Shown here one piece after another: positions 1 to 8,793 of a stretch of 64,000 nucleotides of DNA. A model generated the notes under the pieces. The model was not told the origin of the DNA, ran no database searches, and saw only the letters and a program-made list of their open reading frames with translations. Every line of letters starts with the position of its first letter. The first letter of the stretch is position 1. A program made the translations under genes and the position numbers. The DNA is taken from NCBI RefSeq assembly GCF_014397785.1, contig NZ_VZQQ01000027.1, forward strand, positions 29,376 through 93,375, in the 5' to 3' direction. This DNA is from Paraburkholderia podalyriae. Lineage in GTDB: Bacteria; Pseudomonadota; Gammaproteobacteria; Burkholderiales; Burkholderiaceae.

Positions 1-1065
1 ATGCTCAATCACAACAAGCGCTCGGTCACGATCGATACCAAGCACCCGGAGGGCAAGCAGGTGCTCGAAGCGTTGATCCAGAAATGCGATGTACTGGTCG
101 AGAATTTCGCACCGGGCGCGCTCGACCGGATGGGGTTCGGCTGGGAGCGGATTCAGGAATTGAATCCGCGCATGATCGTCGCGTCGGTGAAGGGTTTCGG
201 CCCGGGACCTTACGAGGACTGCAAAGTGTATGAAAACGTCGCGCAATGCGCGGGCGGCGCGGCGTCGACCACCGGCTTCGACGACGGGCCGCCGGTCGTG
301 ACCGGCGCTCAGATCGGCGATAGCGGCACCGGTCTGCATCTCGCGCTGGGTATCGTCACCGCGCTCTATCAACGCACGCATACCGGACGCGGCCAACGCG
401 TGCTCGCGGCCATGCAGGACGGCGTGCTCAATCTGTGCCGGGTCAAGCTGCGCGATCAGCAGCGGCTCGAGCGTACCGGCGTGATGAAAGAGTATCCGCA
501 ATACCCGAACGGAACGTTCGGCGAGGCGGTGCCGCGCGCGGGCAATGCGTCGGGCGGTGGGCAGCCTGGCTGGATTCTGAAGTGCAAGGGGTGGGAGACG
601 GACCCTAACGCCTATATCTACTTCATCACGCAGGCGCCCGTGTGGGCGAAGATCTGCAATGTGATCGGCAAGGAGGAATGGGCCACGGACCCCGACTATG
701 CGACGGCGCCCGCGCGCCTACCGCGACTGAAGGAGATCTTCGCCGAGATCGAACGCTGGACGATGACGAAGAGCAAGTTCGAGGCGATGCAGATCCTGAA
801 TAAATACGACATTCCGTGCGGCCCGATCCTGTCGATGAAGGAAATTGCCGAGGAGCCCTCGCTGCGCAAGACCGGCACGATCGTCGAAGTCGATCATCCG
901 AAGCGCGGCAAGTATCTGACAGTGGGCAATCCTATCAAGCTGTCCGACAGCCCGACCGACGTCAAACGCTCGCCGCTGCTTGGCGAACATACCGATGAAG
1001 TGATGGCGGATCTCGGTTATTCGGCCGAGCAGATCATGGCGCTGCGAACGGCTGGCGCGATCTAG
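1..1065 (+). CDS. frc: Formyl-CoA:oxalate CoA-transferase, 5' end outside window
   Basis: Class III CoA-transferase that moves CoA from formyl-CoA to oxalate, feeding oxalyl-CoA decarboxylase in cytosolic oxalate breakdown. The visible 354 residues align by eye with Oxalobacter Frc from about its residue 62 to the C-terminus, so roughly 61 N-terminal residues lie before base 1 and the ATG at base 1 is internal. The catalytic aspartate (Asp169 in Oxalobacter) corresponds to visible Asp107 in an IGDS motif. The flexible glycine loop is present as GGGQPGW near residue 187. An FAH-fold gene follows after 9 bases. An oxalyl-CoA decarboxylase gene may lie upstream but cannot be seen. Confidence 0.93.
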   Translation: MLNHNKRSVTIDTKHPEGKQVLEALIQKCDVLVENFAPGALDRMGFGWERIQELNPRMIVASVKGFGPGPYEDCKVYENVAQCAGGAASTTGFDDGPPVVTGAQIGDSGTGLHLALGIVTALYQRTHTGRGQRVLAAMQDGVLNLCRVKLRDQQRLERTGVMKEYPQYPNGTFGEAVPRAGNASGGGQPGWILKCKGWETDPNAYIYFITQAPVWAKICNVIGKEEWATDPDYATAPARLPRLKEIFAEIERWTMTKSKFEAMQILNKYDIPCGPILSMKEIAEEPSLRKTGTIVEVDHPKRGKYLTVGNPIKLSDSPTDVKRSPLLGEHTDEVMADLGYSAEQIMALRTAGAI

Positions 1066-1074
1066 GAGCGAGGC

Positions 1075-1890
1075 ATGCAGACGTGGATGCGGTTCATGTC
1101 GGGCGACGGTGGCATCGTGTTCGGCTGTGTCGAAGGCGCCTATCTGCACGAGTACGAAAGTCTCGCGCAGCCGGTGCCGACCGGCGCGGTACTGTCGCTG
1201 CGCGCATTGACTCCACTGGCGCCGTGCGCGCCCGGCAAGATCGTCGCGCTGTGGAATAACTATCACGCGCTCGTGGCGAAGCTCGATAAGCCCGTGCCTA
1301 CGCATCCGCTGTTTCTGCTGAAGCCGGCGGCGTCGGTGATCGGCTCGGGCGAGCCGATCCGCCGGCCGCGTCACTACGCGGGCAAGATCGTCTACGAAGG
1401 CGAGCTAGGCATCGTGATCGGCAAGCGTTGTCGCGATGTGGATGCGCAGCAGGCGGAGGCGGCGATCTTCGGCTATACGCTCGTCAACGACGTCACCGCC
1501 GCCGATCTGCTCAACGAGAATCCGCATTTTCCGCAGTGGTGTCGCGCGAAGGGTTTCGATACGTTCTGCTGCGTGGGTCCGGCCATCGTCACCGGTTTCG
1601 ACTGGCGGGCCGCGCGCCTGCTGACGACGCTCGATGGTGTCGAGCGTCAGAACTATCCGCTCGCCGATATGGTCTTTTCCCCGGCCGAGCAGGTGAGTCT
1701 GATTTCGCAGGATCTGACGCTCGAACCCGGCGACGTGATCGCGTGTGGCACCTCGGTGGGCGTGGGGTCGATCAGGGACGGTGCAACGGTGTCGATCACG
1801 ATCGATGGGATCGGCACGCTGACCAATACCTTGAGCGCGGCGCAGCGCGACGAGCCACAGCGATTGGGCGATACCGCGAACATAGTTTGA
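1075..1890 (+). CDS. Fumarylacetoacetate hydrolase (FAH) family protein
   Basis: 271-residue cytosolic enzyme of the FAH/FAHD1 fold. Family members hydrolyse or decarboxylate 2-keto acids such as acylpyruvates, fumarylacetoacetate or oxaloacetate using a divalent metal. The metal-site glutamates of the family match the YEGELGIVIG stretch (about residues 110-119), and the CGTSVGVGS stretch near residue 225 is typical of the C-terminal half. The start is supported by a GGAGCGAGGC ribosome site just upstream. It sits 9 bases after frc and is probably co-transcribed. Its substrate cannot be read from sequence; an oxaloacetate- or acylpyruvate-type substrate would fit the two-carbon-acid context, but that is inference. 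Confidence 0.85.
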   Translation: MQTWMRFMSGDGGIVFGCVEGAYLHEYESLAQPVPTGAVLSLRALTPLAPCAPGKIVALWNNYHALVAKLDKPVPTHPLFLLKPAASVIGSGEPIRRPRHYAGKIVYEGELGIVIGKRCRDVDAQQAEAAIFGYTLVNDVTAADLLNENPHFPQWCRAKGFDTFCCVGPAIVTGFDWRAARLLTTLDGVERQNYPLADMVFSPAEQVSLISQDLTLEPGDVIACGTSVGVGSIRDGATVSITIDGIGTLTNTLSAAQRDEPQRLGDTANIV

Positions 1891-2042
1891 CGAGGGCCGG
1901 GCCGCGCAGCCGTGCGGCTGTTGCCGTTACATCGCATCACGGAGGATCACCCATGCCGCAAGCTTGTGGGAGTGCCGTGTGGATGGACCTGATTGCCAAT
2001 CGCGAAGACGGCGGGACGATGAACCCGCCGCCGGAGTCTTCT

Positions 2043-2372
2043 TCAATGCTTCTGTTCGCCAACTGCCACCGCGAATTCGATGTAGTACTGCGTCTTCCTG
2101 TGCAGAATCAGCTGCGCGAGAAAGTCGGCATCGTACGCGCGATGCAGGTGGCTGTGATAGCGCTCGATATAAGCGGTGATTCGCGCCAACTCGCCGTTGA
2201 ACTCTTTCAGCATGTCGAGTGTCGCGCGGTCCCAGCGAAACCGCAGCCCAAGGTCGCTGAACGCGGCATTGTAGGCGCTCAGATGCGCATCGTCGGGATG
2301 GTCTTCGTGGTCCGCCGCCGCTGTACGAGCGTTGCGTGTACCGATACGGGATTCAACCGGAGCGTGGTTCAT
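2043..2372 (-). CDS. Small conserved-looking protein of unknown function in oxalate locus
   Basis: 109-residue protein I do not recognise. It has no membrane segment or signal peptide. The N-terminal third is polar and His/Asp-rich, and the remainder looks helical. The start at 2372 is chosen because a GAGGAGG ribosome site precedes it; the reading frame stays open 45 bases further upstream. It lies downstream of, and in the same direction as, the LysR gene. The 96-base gap between them holds an AT-rich dyad (2437-2456) shared with two other promoters of this locus, so it is probably controlled by that regulator. A role in oxalate or formyl-CoA metabolism is inference from position only. Confidence 0.7.
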   Translation of the reverse strand: MNHAPVESRIGTRNARTAAADHEDHPDDAHLSAYNAAFSDLGLRFRWDRATLDMLKEFNGELARITAYIERYHSHLHRAYDADFLAQLILHRKTQYYIEFAVAVGEQKH

Positions 2373-2436
2373 GATCGGCCTCCTCGGCTTGCAAGTGAAA
2401 CAACTCCCTTGCAGCATAGAAGCCGCGATGGATTTG

Positions 2437-2456
2437 CAATAGTTAAAGTTTTATTG
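2437..2456. promoter_or_regulatory. Candidate LysR box upstream of the 2043-2372 gene
   Basis: Dyad CAATA-N10-TATTG containing the 13-mer ATAGTTAAAGTTT (2439-2451). The same 13-mer occurs at 8794-8806, and a one-mismatch copy is on the minus strand at 3454-3466. It lies 65 to 84 bases upstream of the start at 2372. A T-rich/A-rich interrupted dyad of this size is typical of LysR-type targets. Confidence 0.5.
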
Positions 2457-2468
2457 GCTTTCCATAGA

Positions 2469-3416
2469 CTAAGGCTTATGCACGCTCAATTCCTTCACGC
2501 GCGTGATCTTTTCGATCAGATCCGCGCCTTCCTCCATCAGGAAGCGTTTGAAGGCGACGGCAACCGGCGGCAGACGTTTGTTCTTCCTATGCACGACGTA
2601 CCAATTCAGCATGACCGGAAAGCTCTCGACGTCGAGCACGACCAGATGTCCCAATTGCAATTCGAGGCTGATCGTATGGGCAGACAGAAACGCGATGCCC
2701 ATTCCGGCAATGACGGCCTGCTTGATGGTCTCGGTGCTCTTGATCTCCATGGCAATCTTCAGATTGGACAGACGGCCGGCGAAACCTTCTTCCATCGAAT
2801 TCCACGTATCCGAGCCGCGTTCGCGCACGATGAACGCTTCGTTCGCGAGTTGACTGAAGCGGATATTGCGCTTGTGCGCAAGCGGATGGTTGGGCGCCGC
2901 GACGATCACGTAGGGATGCGGCGCGAACGGTTCATTGGTCGCGTCGGTTTCGTGCGGAGGACGCACCATGACCGCGAGGTCGGTCTGATTGGTCGCCAGT
3001 TGATGCAGCAATTCTTCGCGGTTGTGCACGGCGAGGTTCAGATCCACGCCCGAATAGCGACGCGTGAATTCGGCGAGAAGCCGCGGAAAGAAATAGTCGC
3101 CGGCGCTGATCACCGCGACATTCAGCTTGCCGCCGGAGACGCCCTTCAACTGACTCATCGCTTCGTCGACTTCATGGAACTGCTGCATGATCGCGCGGCT
3201 GTAGTGGAGCATTTCGGTGCCGGCCGGCGTCAGGTAGATCTTTTTGCCGAGTTGCTCGAACAGAGGCAGCCCCGCATGTTCCTCGAGTTGCCGGACCTGG
3301 GTGGAGACGGCCGGCTGAGTCAGATGCAATTCCTCGGCGGCGCGCGAAAAACTCAGATGGCGCGCCACCGTTTCAAAGACCTTCAGTTGCCGCAGAGTTG
3401 CATTGCGCATCGTCAT
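2469..3416 (-). CDS. LysR-family transcriptional regulator of the oxalate locus
   Basis: 315-residue LysR regulator. The winged helix-turn-helix is at about residues 6-65 (ARHLSFSRAAEELHLTQPAV is the recognition region), followed by an effector-binding domain from about residue 90. The overall look is CbbR-like. It is divergent from the oxalate/formate antiporter gene across a 378-base gap holding an ATAAT-type dyad. Starts at 3416 and 3410 are both possible, and neither has a strong ribosome site. The likely effector is an oxalate-pathway metabolite and the likely targets are the three sites carrying the shared 13-mer; both are inference. Confidence 0.9.
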   Translation of the reverse strand: MTMRNATLRQLKVFETVARHLSFSRAAEELHLTQPAVSTQVRQLEEHAGLPLFEQLGKKIYLTPAGTEMLHYSRAIMQQFHEVDEAMSQLKGVSGGKLNVAVISAGDYFFPRLLAEFTRRYSGVDLNLAVHNREELLHQLATNQTDLAVMVRPPHETDATNEPFAPHPYVIVAAPNHPLAHKRNIRFSQLANEAFIVRERGSDTWNSMEEGFAGRLSNLKIAMEIKSTETIKQAVIAGMGIAFLSAHTISLELQLGHLVVLDVESFPVMLNWYVVHRKNKRLPPVAVAFKRFLMEEGADLIEKITRVKELSVHKP

Positions 3417-3794
3417 GGTCGATGTATAAGGAAACGTGAATCAACATAATAACAAACTTTAATTATGAGTAATTCAGCAATGACCCTAGCATGAATCGTA
3501 TAAGGAGCCGAATAGCCACTGCACCAATACGCGGGTTAACGCATAGATATGCGGTGTGGCGGACGAAACTAGTGGTGAATAAGCTGCAATGCTTACCGCG
3601 TGAAGCATAGTTCTGGTCGGAATAAAGCAAGAAGTTTATCGAAGGACGAATTCGGGGGCTCCGTGGAAACGCACCAGAAGCATCAAGTTCCATTTTCCCG
3701 AATGGCGAAGTTCTCGGGCCATAACGATAAGGCGGGACGCATCCAGCACGGCGCGTAAGCCGGCTGCACTAAATAAATAGTGGAGACAAGGCTC
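3417..3794. other. Divergent intergenic region, LysR / oxlT
   Basis: No convincing gene here. The LysR-proximal 60 bases are clearly AT-rich and hold the dyad described at 3445-3467. A second weak dyad, ATAAA-N8-TTTAT, lies near 3623-3640. The oxlT-proximal part has a GGAGACAAGG ribosome site but no textbook sigma-70 promoter that I could pick with confidence. Confidence 0.5.
3445..3467. promoter_or_regulatory. Candidate LysR box upstream of the LysR gene
   Basis: Perfect six-base dyad CATAAT-N11-ATTATG. Its minus strand carries ATAATTAAAGTTT, which differs by one base from the 13-mers at 2439 and 8794. It lies about 30 to 50 bases upstream of the LysR start, where autoregulatory sites of LysR proteins are usually found. 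Confidence 0.5.
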
Positions 3795-5144
3795 ATGGAC
3801 AATATCACCCAGCAATCGACGACCCGCAATTCCTGGCGCAACCGTTGGTGGCAACTCGTCATCGGCATGGTGTGTATGGCGCTGGTGGCGAATCTGCAAT
3901 ATGCGTGGACGTTATTCGTGGCCCCCATGCATGCGCGGCATCACTGGAGCGAGGCGTCGATCCAACTCGCGTTCTCGATCTTCATTCTGACGGAGACCTG
4001 GCTCGTGCCGTTCGAGGGCTGGCTCGTCGATCGATTCGGGCCGCGCCCGGTGGTGGCAGCCGGCGCCGTATGCGCGGGTTTGTCATGGATTCTCAATTCG
4101 CATGCGACGACGCTCGGCGTGTTGTACCTGGCCGCCGTGATCGGAGGGATAGGCGCGGGCGGCGTCTATGGAACGTGCGTCGGCAATGCGCTCAAATGGT
4201 TTCCCGATCGGCGCGGTCTCGCGGCGGGTTTGACGGCCGCGGGTTTTGGGGCCGGCGCGGCGCTCACGGTGATTCCGATTGCGAACATGATTACCCGCCG
4301 CGGCTATGAAGAGACGTTCCTGTTTTTCGGCATCCTGCAAGGCGTCAGCATCCTGCTGCTCGCGATGCTGTTGACGCGGCCGATCTTGCGGCAGCAGGGC
4401 GTACGCAAGAGCCGCTTCGCGGTATCGAAAGTCGATTTCACCGCGCGCCAGATGATCAGAACGCCGGTGTTCTGGGTGATCTATGCGTCGTTCGTCGCGG
4501 TTGCGGCGGGCGGTTTGATGGCGACCGCACAGATCGGCCCGATTGCGAAAGACTGGGGCATCGCGCGCATTCCGATGTCGTTCCTCGGCATGACGTTGCC
4601 GCTGCTGACCGTCACGCTGTCGATCGACAATATCTTCAACGGCTTGACGCGTCCGCTATGCGGCTTCATATCCGACAAGATCGGCCGTGAAAACACGATG
4701 TTCGTGATCTTCATCGGCGAAGGGCTCGCGTTGCTCGGCATGATGCAGTTCGGCAGCAATCCCTATGCGTTCATGGTCTTCGCCGCGCTGATCTTCCTGT
4801 TCTGGGGCGAGATCTTCTCGATCTTCCCCGCGATTTGCGCCGATACGTTCGGCAGCAAGTACGCGACCGCCAATGCCGGCACCTTGTACACCGCAAAGGG
4901 CACGGCTTCGTTGCTGGTGCCAATCGCGTCGGTGCTTGCGGCGACAGGCGGCTGGAGCCTTGTCTTCGTCGTCGCGGCCGTCGTCACGATCGCAGCCGGC
5001 GTTTCCGCGAAGTTCATACTCGAGCCGATGCGTGCGCGCTGGATCGAATCGCACAATCAACCTCAGGGCGCGCTGGCCGTCGCGGCTCCCGGCAATGGCA
5101 ACGCGTCGCGAATGAGTCACTGGCCCGAACAGACCGGCGAATAA
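3795..5144 (+). CDS. oxlT: Oxalate/formate antiporter, major facilitator superfamily
   Basis: 449-residue inner-membrane transporter with about twelve hydrophobic segments, of the OxlT family that exchanges external oxalate for internal formate. Two substrate-binding residues of Oxalobacter OxlT, Arg272 and Lys355, appear to match Arg286 (in LTRPLCGF) and Lys368 (in YTAKGTAS) by local context. The ATG at 3795 is preferred over an in-frame GTG at 3780 because GGAGACAAGG lies just upstream of it. It diverges from the LysR gene and is close to frc, which fits oxalate uptake. A plain oxalate or formate importer in the same family is the main alternative. Confidence 0.88.
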   Translation: MDNITQQSTTRNSWRNRWWQLVIGMVCMALVANLQYAWTLFVAPMHARHHWSEASIQLAFSIFILTETWLVPFEGWLVDRFGPRPVVAAGAVCAGLSWILNSHATTLGVLYLAAVIGGIGAGGVYGTCVGNALKWFPDRRGLAAGLTAAGFGAGAALTVIPIANMITRRGYEETFLFFGILQGVSILLLAMLLTRPILRQQGVRKSRFAVSKVDFTARQMIRTPVFWVIYASFVAVAAGGLMATAQIGPIAKDWGIARIPMSFLGMTLPLLTVTLSIDNIFNGLTRPLCGFISDKIGRENTMFVIFIGEGLALLGMMQFGSNPYAFMVFAALIFLFWGEIFSIFPAICADTFGSKYATANAGTLYTAKGTASLLVPIASVLAATGGWSLVFVVAAVVTIAAGVSAKFILEPMRARWIESHNQPQGALAVAAPGNGNASRMSHWPEQTGE

Positions 5145-5177
5145 CGTAACAAGCGTCGCGCGCCCGGAACCGATGTC

Positions 5178-6158
5178 ATGAACGTTTCGCTGCAGCAGCT
5201 AAAGGTATTCGTCGCGGTCGCGCGCGAGCGCAGTTTCACGCGTGCGGCGCGCGAGTTCGATCTGACGCAGTCGGCCGTGAGCCGTTGCGTGCGTGAACTG
5301 GAAGATGCGGTCGAATTGAAACTGTTTGATCGCACGACACGCCATGTCGAGCTGACGAATGCGGGCGCGAGTCTCGAGAGAAGAATTGGCCGGCTGCTCG
5401 ACGAAATCGAATTGACGCTGCTGGAGGAGCGCGCTGCTTACGACGGACACACGGGCGTCGTCGTATTCGCGAGTAGTCCGGTGTTGTCGTCCGGTTGGGT
5501 GCCGCGGGCTTTGGCGCAGTGTGCGTCGGTCTTGCCCGAGCTGATCGTGTCGGTCAGGGATCAACCTCAAAGCGGCGTGCTGGCCAGTGTCGAGCAGGGC
5601 GAAGTGGATTTCGGCGCGGTCTGCGTGACCGGGCCCGTTGATAGTCCTCTATTACATGCTCAGGTACTTTTCACTACGCCACTGCATGCGGTGCTTCCAT
5701 CCATTCATCCGCTGGCGCGCCACGACAGCATTGGCTGGCATGCGTTGCGCGAATGTCCGCTGATAACGCTGAATGCCGATACGGGGGTGCGCGCCGCGCT
5801 CGGACCGGTACTCGCCGCGAACGAATTGAAACGCCGGCCGTTGCAGGAACTGGGACACATCGCGGCGGTAGAGCGCATGGTCGAATTGGGTCTTGGTGTC
5901 GGAATATTGCCTGTCGATCCGCATTGGTCTTCGCCGGGCGCTTCGTTGGTGAGTCGTCCGTTGGTACCCGAAACGACATTGACGACGGTACTCGTGCACC
6001 GCAGGAATCGCTCGCTTCGTCCCAATGCGGCTGCTGCGTGGGCGCAGTTCGTCGCGTCGACGACCGAGCATGCGCGGATCGCGGAAGCAGGGCCTATCGT
6101 TGGCGCGACCCACACTTTCAGGCCGTCCGTGGCGCGAAGCGTGTTGCAGGAACCCTAG
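5178..6158 (+). CDS. LysR-family transcriptional regulator
   Basis: 326-residue LysR protein. The N-terminal helix-turn-helix is at residues 5-63 (RERSFTRAAREFDLTQSAVS) and a substrate-binding domain follows from about residue 92. It starts 33 bases after the antiporter gene and ends 17 bases before the aldehyde dehydrogenase gene, all on the same strand, so the three may be co-transcribed. It is distinct from the regulator at 2469-3416, whose sequence is only family-level similar. Its likely targets are its own operon, but no matching operator was identified. Confidence 0.88.
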   Translation: MNVSLQQLKVFVAVARERSFTRAAREFDLTQSAVSRCVRELEDAVELKLFDRTTRHVELTNAGASLERRIGRLLDEIELTLLEERAAYDGHTGVVVFASSPVLSSGWVPRALAQCASVLPELIVSVRDQPQSGVLASVEQGEVDFGAVCVTGPVDSPLLHAQVLFTTPLHAVLPSIHPLARHDSIGWHALRECPLITLNADTGVRAALGPVLAANELKRRPLQELGHIAAVERMVELGLGVGILPVDPHWSSPGASLVSRPLVPETTLTTVLVHRRNRSLRPNAAAAWAQFVASTTEHARIAEAGPIVGATHTFRPSVARSVLQEP

Positions 6159-6175
6159 ACTACTCAAGGAGCTTC

Positions 6176-7630
6176 ATGATGGAAATCCAGACCGACCTCG
6201 GGCAACATGACCTGCTGATCGACGGCAAGCGCGTGCCGCCAGGCACCGGCGAATATTCCGTCGATATCAATCCCGCGACCGAGGAGCCCATTGCACTGGT
6301 CGCGCAAGGCAGCGCCGCTGACGTCGATGCCGCGGTGCGCGCCGCGCGCGGCGCATTGAAAGTATGGAATTCGATTCGGGCCGCTGAACGCGGCCGCATC
6401 CTGCAACGGCTCGCGGGCCTGATGCGCGAGAACATGGAAGAACTCGCCGCGCTCGAAAGTGTCGACGGCGGCAAGCCGATTGCCGCGGTGATGCGTCAGG
6501 ACGTGCCCGCCGCGATCGATACCGTCGAATACTACGCAGGATGGTGCGACAAGATCAACGGTCAGGTCGTGCCGACACGTCCCGATGCATTGACCTATAC
6601 GTTGCGCGAACCGGTCGGCGTGGTCGCCGCAATCGTGCCCTGGAATTTTCCGCTGATGATCGGCATGTGGAAGATCGCGCCCGCGCTCGCATGCGGTTGC
6701 ACGCTGATCGTCAAGCCTGCCGAGATCACGCCGCTCACCGCGTTGCGCATCGGCGAGCTGGCGCTCGAAGCGGGCGTGCCGCCGGGCGTACTCAATATCG
6801 TCACCGGCAAGGGCAGCGTGGTGGGCGACGCGCTGGTCACGCATCCCGGTATCGACAAGGTCACGTTCACCGGGTCGCCCTCGGTCGGACGAGGCATCCT
6901 GCAGGGCGCGGCGGGCAATTTCAAACGCGTGACGCTGGAGCTCGGCGGCAAGTCGGCCAACGTGATCTTCGCCGACGCGAATCTCGACAATGCGGTGCGA
7001 GCCGCGGCGTCCGGCGTGTTCTTCAATACGGGGCAAGTGTGCTCCGCTGGATCGCGGATACTCGCGCATCGTGACGTGTATGACGAAGTGGTCGAGCGTC
7101 TGGCCACGCGCGCGAAGTCGATCAAGGTTGGCGATCCGTCGCTGCGTGAAACGTCGATGGGACCGCTGATTTCCGCCGCGCAGATGAAGACCGTATTGAG
7201 TTATGTCGAGACGGGGCGCTCGGAAGGCGCGTCGCTCGTGACCGGCGGCGCGCGCGTCGGCAATCGCGGCTTTTTCGTCGAGCCGACCGTGTTCGCGAAT
7301 GTCGAGCACGAGATGCGTATTTCGCAGGAAGAAATCTTCGGGCCGGTGGCGAGCGTGATCCGTTTCAACGACGAAGCGGACGCGATCCGAATCGCCAATG
7401 GCACTTCGTATAGTCTCGCGGCCGGTGTGTGGAGCGCGGACCTGAGCCGCGTGCATCGCGTGGCGCGCGACCTGAAGGCGGGCACGGTGTGGATCAACAC
7501 CTACGGCTACACGGACGTGCGTTTGCCATGGGGTGGTGCTGGCGATTCGGGCTTTGGTCGCGAGCATGGCGACGTCGCGATCGAGAACTTTACGGAACCG
7601 AAGGCGGTGTGGGTGGCGATTGATCAGTAA
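6176..7630 (+). CDS. NAD(P)-dependent aldehyde dehydrogenase
   Basis: 484-residue aldehyde dehydrogenase superfamily enzyme, most like betaine-aldehyde or gamma-aminobutyraldehyde dehydrogenases. The oxyanion asparagine is Asn157 (VPWNFPL), the general-base glutamate is Glu255 (LELGGKS) and the catalytic cysteine is Cys289 (GQVCSAGSR). The ATG at 6176 follows CAAGGAGC; another ATG is immediately adjacent at 6179. The substrate is not readable from sequence; glycolaldehyde, glyoxal-type or amino-aldehyde substrates are possible in this setting. It ends in front of a strong bidirectional stem-loop. Confidence 0.9.
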   Translation: MMEIQTDLGQHDLLIDGKRVPPGTGEYSVDINPATEEPIALVAQGSAADVDAAVRAARGALKVWNSIRAAERGRILQRLAGLMRENMEELAALESVDGGKPIAAVMRQDVPAAIDTVEYYAGWCDKINGQVVPTRPDALTYTLREPVGVVAAIVPWNFPLMIGMWKIAPALACGCTLIVKPAEITPLTALRIGELALEAGVPPGVLNIVTGKGSVVGDALVTHPGIDKVTFTGSPSVGRGILQGAAGNFKRVTLELGGKSANVIFADANLDNAVRAAASGVFFNTGQVCSAGSRILAHRDVYDEVVERLATRAKSIKVGDPSLRETSMGPLISAAQMKTVLSYVETGRSEGASLVTGGARVGNRGFFVEPTVFANVEHEMRISQEEIFGPVASVIRFNDEADAIRIANGTSYSLAAGVWSADLSRVHRVARDLKAGTVWINTYGYTDVRLPWGGAGDSGFGREHGDVAIENFTEPKAVWVAIDQ

Positions 7631-7643
7631 CGTCCAATGCGAA

Positions 7644-7674
7644 AAAGGATCGGATGCATGGCATCCGATCCTTT
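7644..7674. terminator. Bidirectional intrinsic terminator, aldehyde dehydrogenase / panE-like
   Basis: Perfect 14-base stem AAAGGATCGGATGC with a three-base loop between convergent genes. The A-run before and T-run at the end of the stem allow use in both directions, although no long T-tract follows outside the stem. Confidence 0.75.
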
Positions 7675-7714
7675 GGGTCGTGTTGCAACACGAAAAGGAA
7701 TGATCGAGTATCGG

Positions 7715-8692
7715 TCAATTGCCCTGTAAAGCCATCTTCTCGCGCAGTTTGATTAGTGCGAGCACGACGTCGATGGTCGGCGTCGGTTCCGCAACGAGTC
7801 GGCCCATTTCCTGCACGACGGTCAACAGAGGATCGATTTCCATCGGCCGACGGTTCTCGAGATCGACGAGCGTCGATGTCTTGTGCGCACCGACCGCACC
7901 CGCGCCATCAATACGCCTTTCCACGTCGACGCGAAAGTGCACACCGAACTGATCCGCAATTCGCTTCGCCTCGAGCATCATCGTGCGAGAAACCGCGCGT
8001 GTGCCAGGGTCGCTCGTGAGGACATCGAGCGTTGCGTGCGTCAACGCGCTAATCGGGTTGAAGCACAGATTGCCCCATAGCTTGAGCCAGATCTCGTCGC
8101 GGATATTGTCGCGGATCGGTGCTTCGAATCCGGCCGCCTGCATGACCTCGTGCAATTGCTGAATGCGTGAAGTACGCTCGCCACTCGGTTCGCCAATGGG
8201 AAACTTCTTGCCGTACACGTGCTTGATGACTCCCGGTTCGACGATTTCCGCGGCCGGATAGAGTACGCAGCCGATTGCGCGCTCGGGTCCGAGCTTCGTC
8301 CATTGCGAACCGTCGGGGTCGACGCTCGCGAGGCGAGTGCCGGCAAAGCGTCCGCCATGTTGATAGAAGTACCAATACGGAATGCCGTTGACGCCGGTAA
8401 CGATGGCCGTGTGCTTGCCGAGCAGCGGCTGCATCGTATCGACCACGCCAGGCAGCGAATGCGCCTTGAGCGTGACGATCACGAAGTCCTGGACGCCGAG
8501 TTCGCGCGGATCGGACGTGCAGCGCACCGGCGCGCTGAAGGTTTCGCCATCCATGATCAGGCGCGCGCCGTGTTCGCGCATGGCCGCCAGATGCGGACCG
8601 CGCGCGATGAAACTGACGTCCGCGCCGGCGCGCGCCAATTGCACGCCCATTAAACCGCCAATCGCTCCCGCTCCGAAGATGCAGATCTTCAT
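7715..8692 (-). CDS. Ketopantoate reductase family (PanE/ApbA) oxidoreductase
   Basis: 325-residue NAD(P)-dependent 2-hydroxyacid oxidoreductase. The Rossmann motif GAGAIG is at residues 7-12, and the C-terminal helical domain carries the family's LWGNLCFNPISALTHA region. The ATG at 8692 is chosen because GGAGCGACATC precedes it; the open frame upstream lacks a better site. It is unlikely to be the pantothenate-pathway enzyme: it sits in the oxalate/aldehyde locus, and the shared 13-mer lies 102 bases upstream. The real substrate is unknown; reduction of a 2-keto acid made by this locus is a reasonable guess. Confidence 0.82.
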   Translation of the reverse strand: MKICIFGAGAIGGLMGVQLARAGADVSFIARGPHLAAMREHGARLIMDGETFSAPVRCTSDPRELGVQDFVIVTLKAHSLPGVVDTMQPLLGKHTAIVTGVNGIPYWYFYQHGGRFAGTRLASVDPDGSQWTKLGPERAIGCVLYPAAEIVEPGVIKHVYGKKFPIGEPSGERTSRIQQLHEVMQAAGFEAPIRDNIRDEIWLKLWGNLCFNPISALTHATLDVLTSDPGTRAVSRTMMLEAKRIADQFGVHFRVDVERRIDGAGAVGAHKTSTLVDLENRRPMEIDPLLTVVQEMGRLVAEPTPTIDVVLALIKLREKMALQGN

Positions 8693-8793
8693 GATGTCGC
8701 TCCGTGACGATGAAAAAGCCCTTTGCCCAATGCCGCATTGCAGTACTTGGCGGCCGGTCACGGTTCGAGCATAAGGTGGAGCGACGAATGCTG

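Noticed and set aside
1428..3449. A 673-codon plus-strand open frame
   Set aside because: It overlaps the FAH gene and lies antisense to the small gene and LysR, both of which have family matches or strong ribosome sites.
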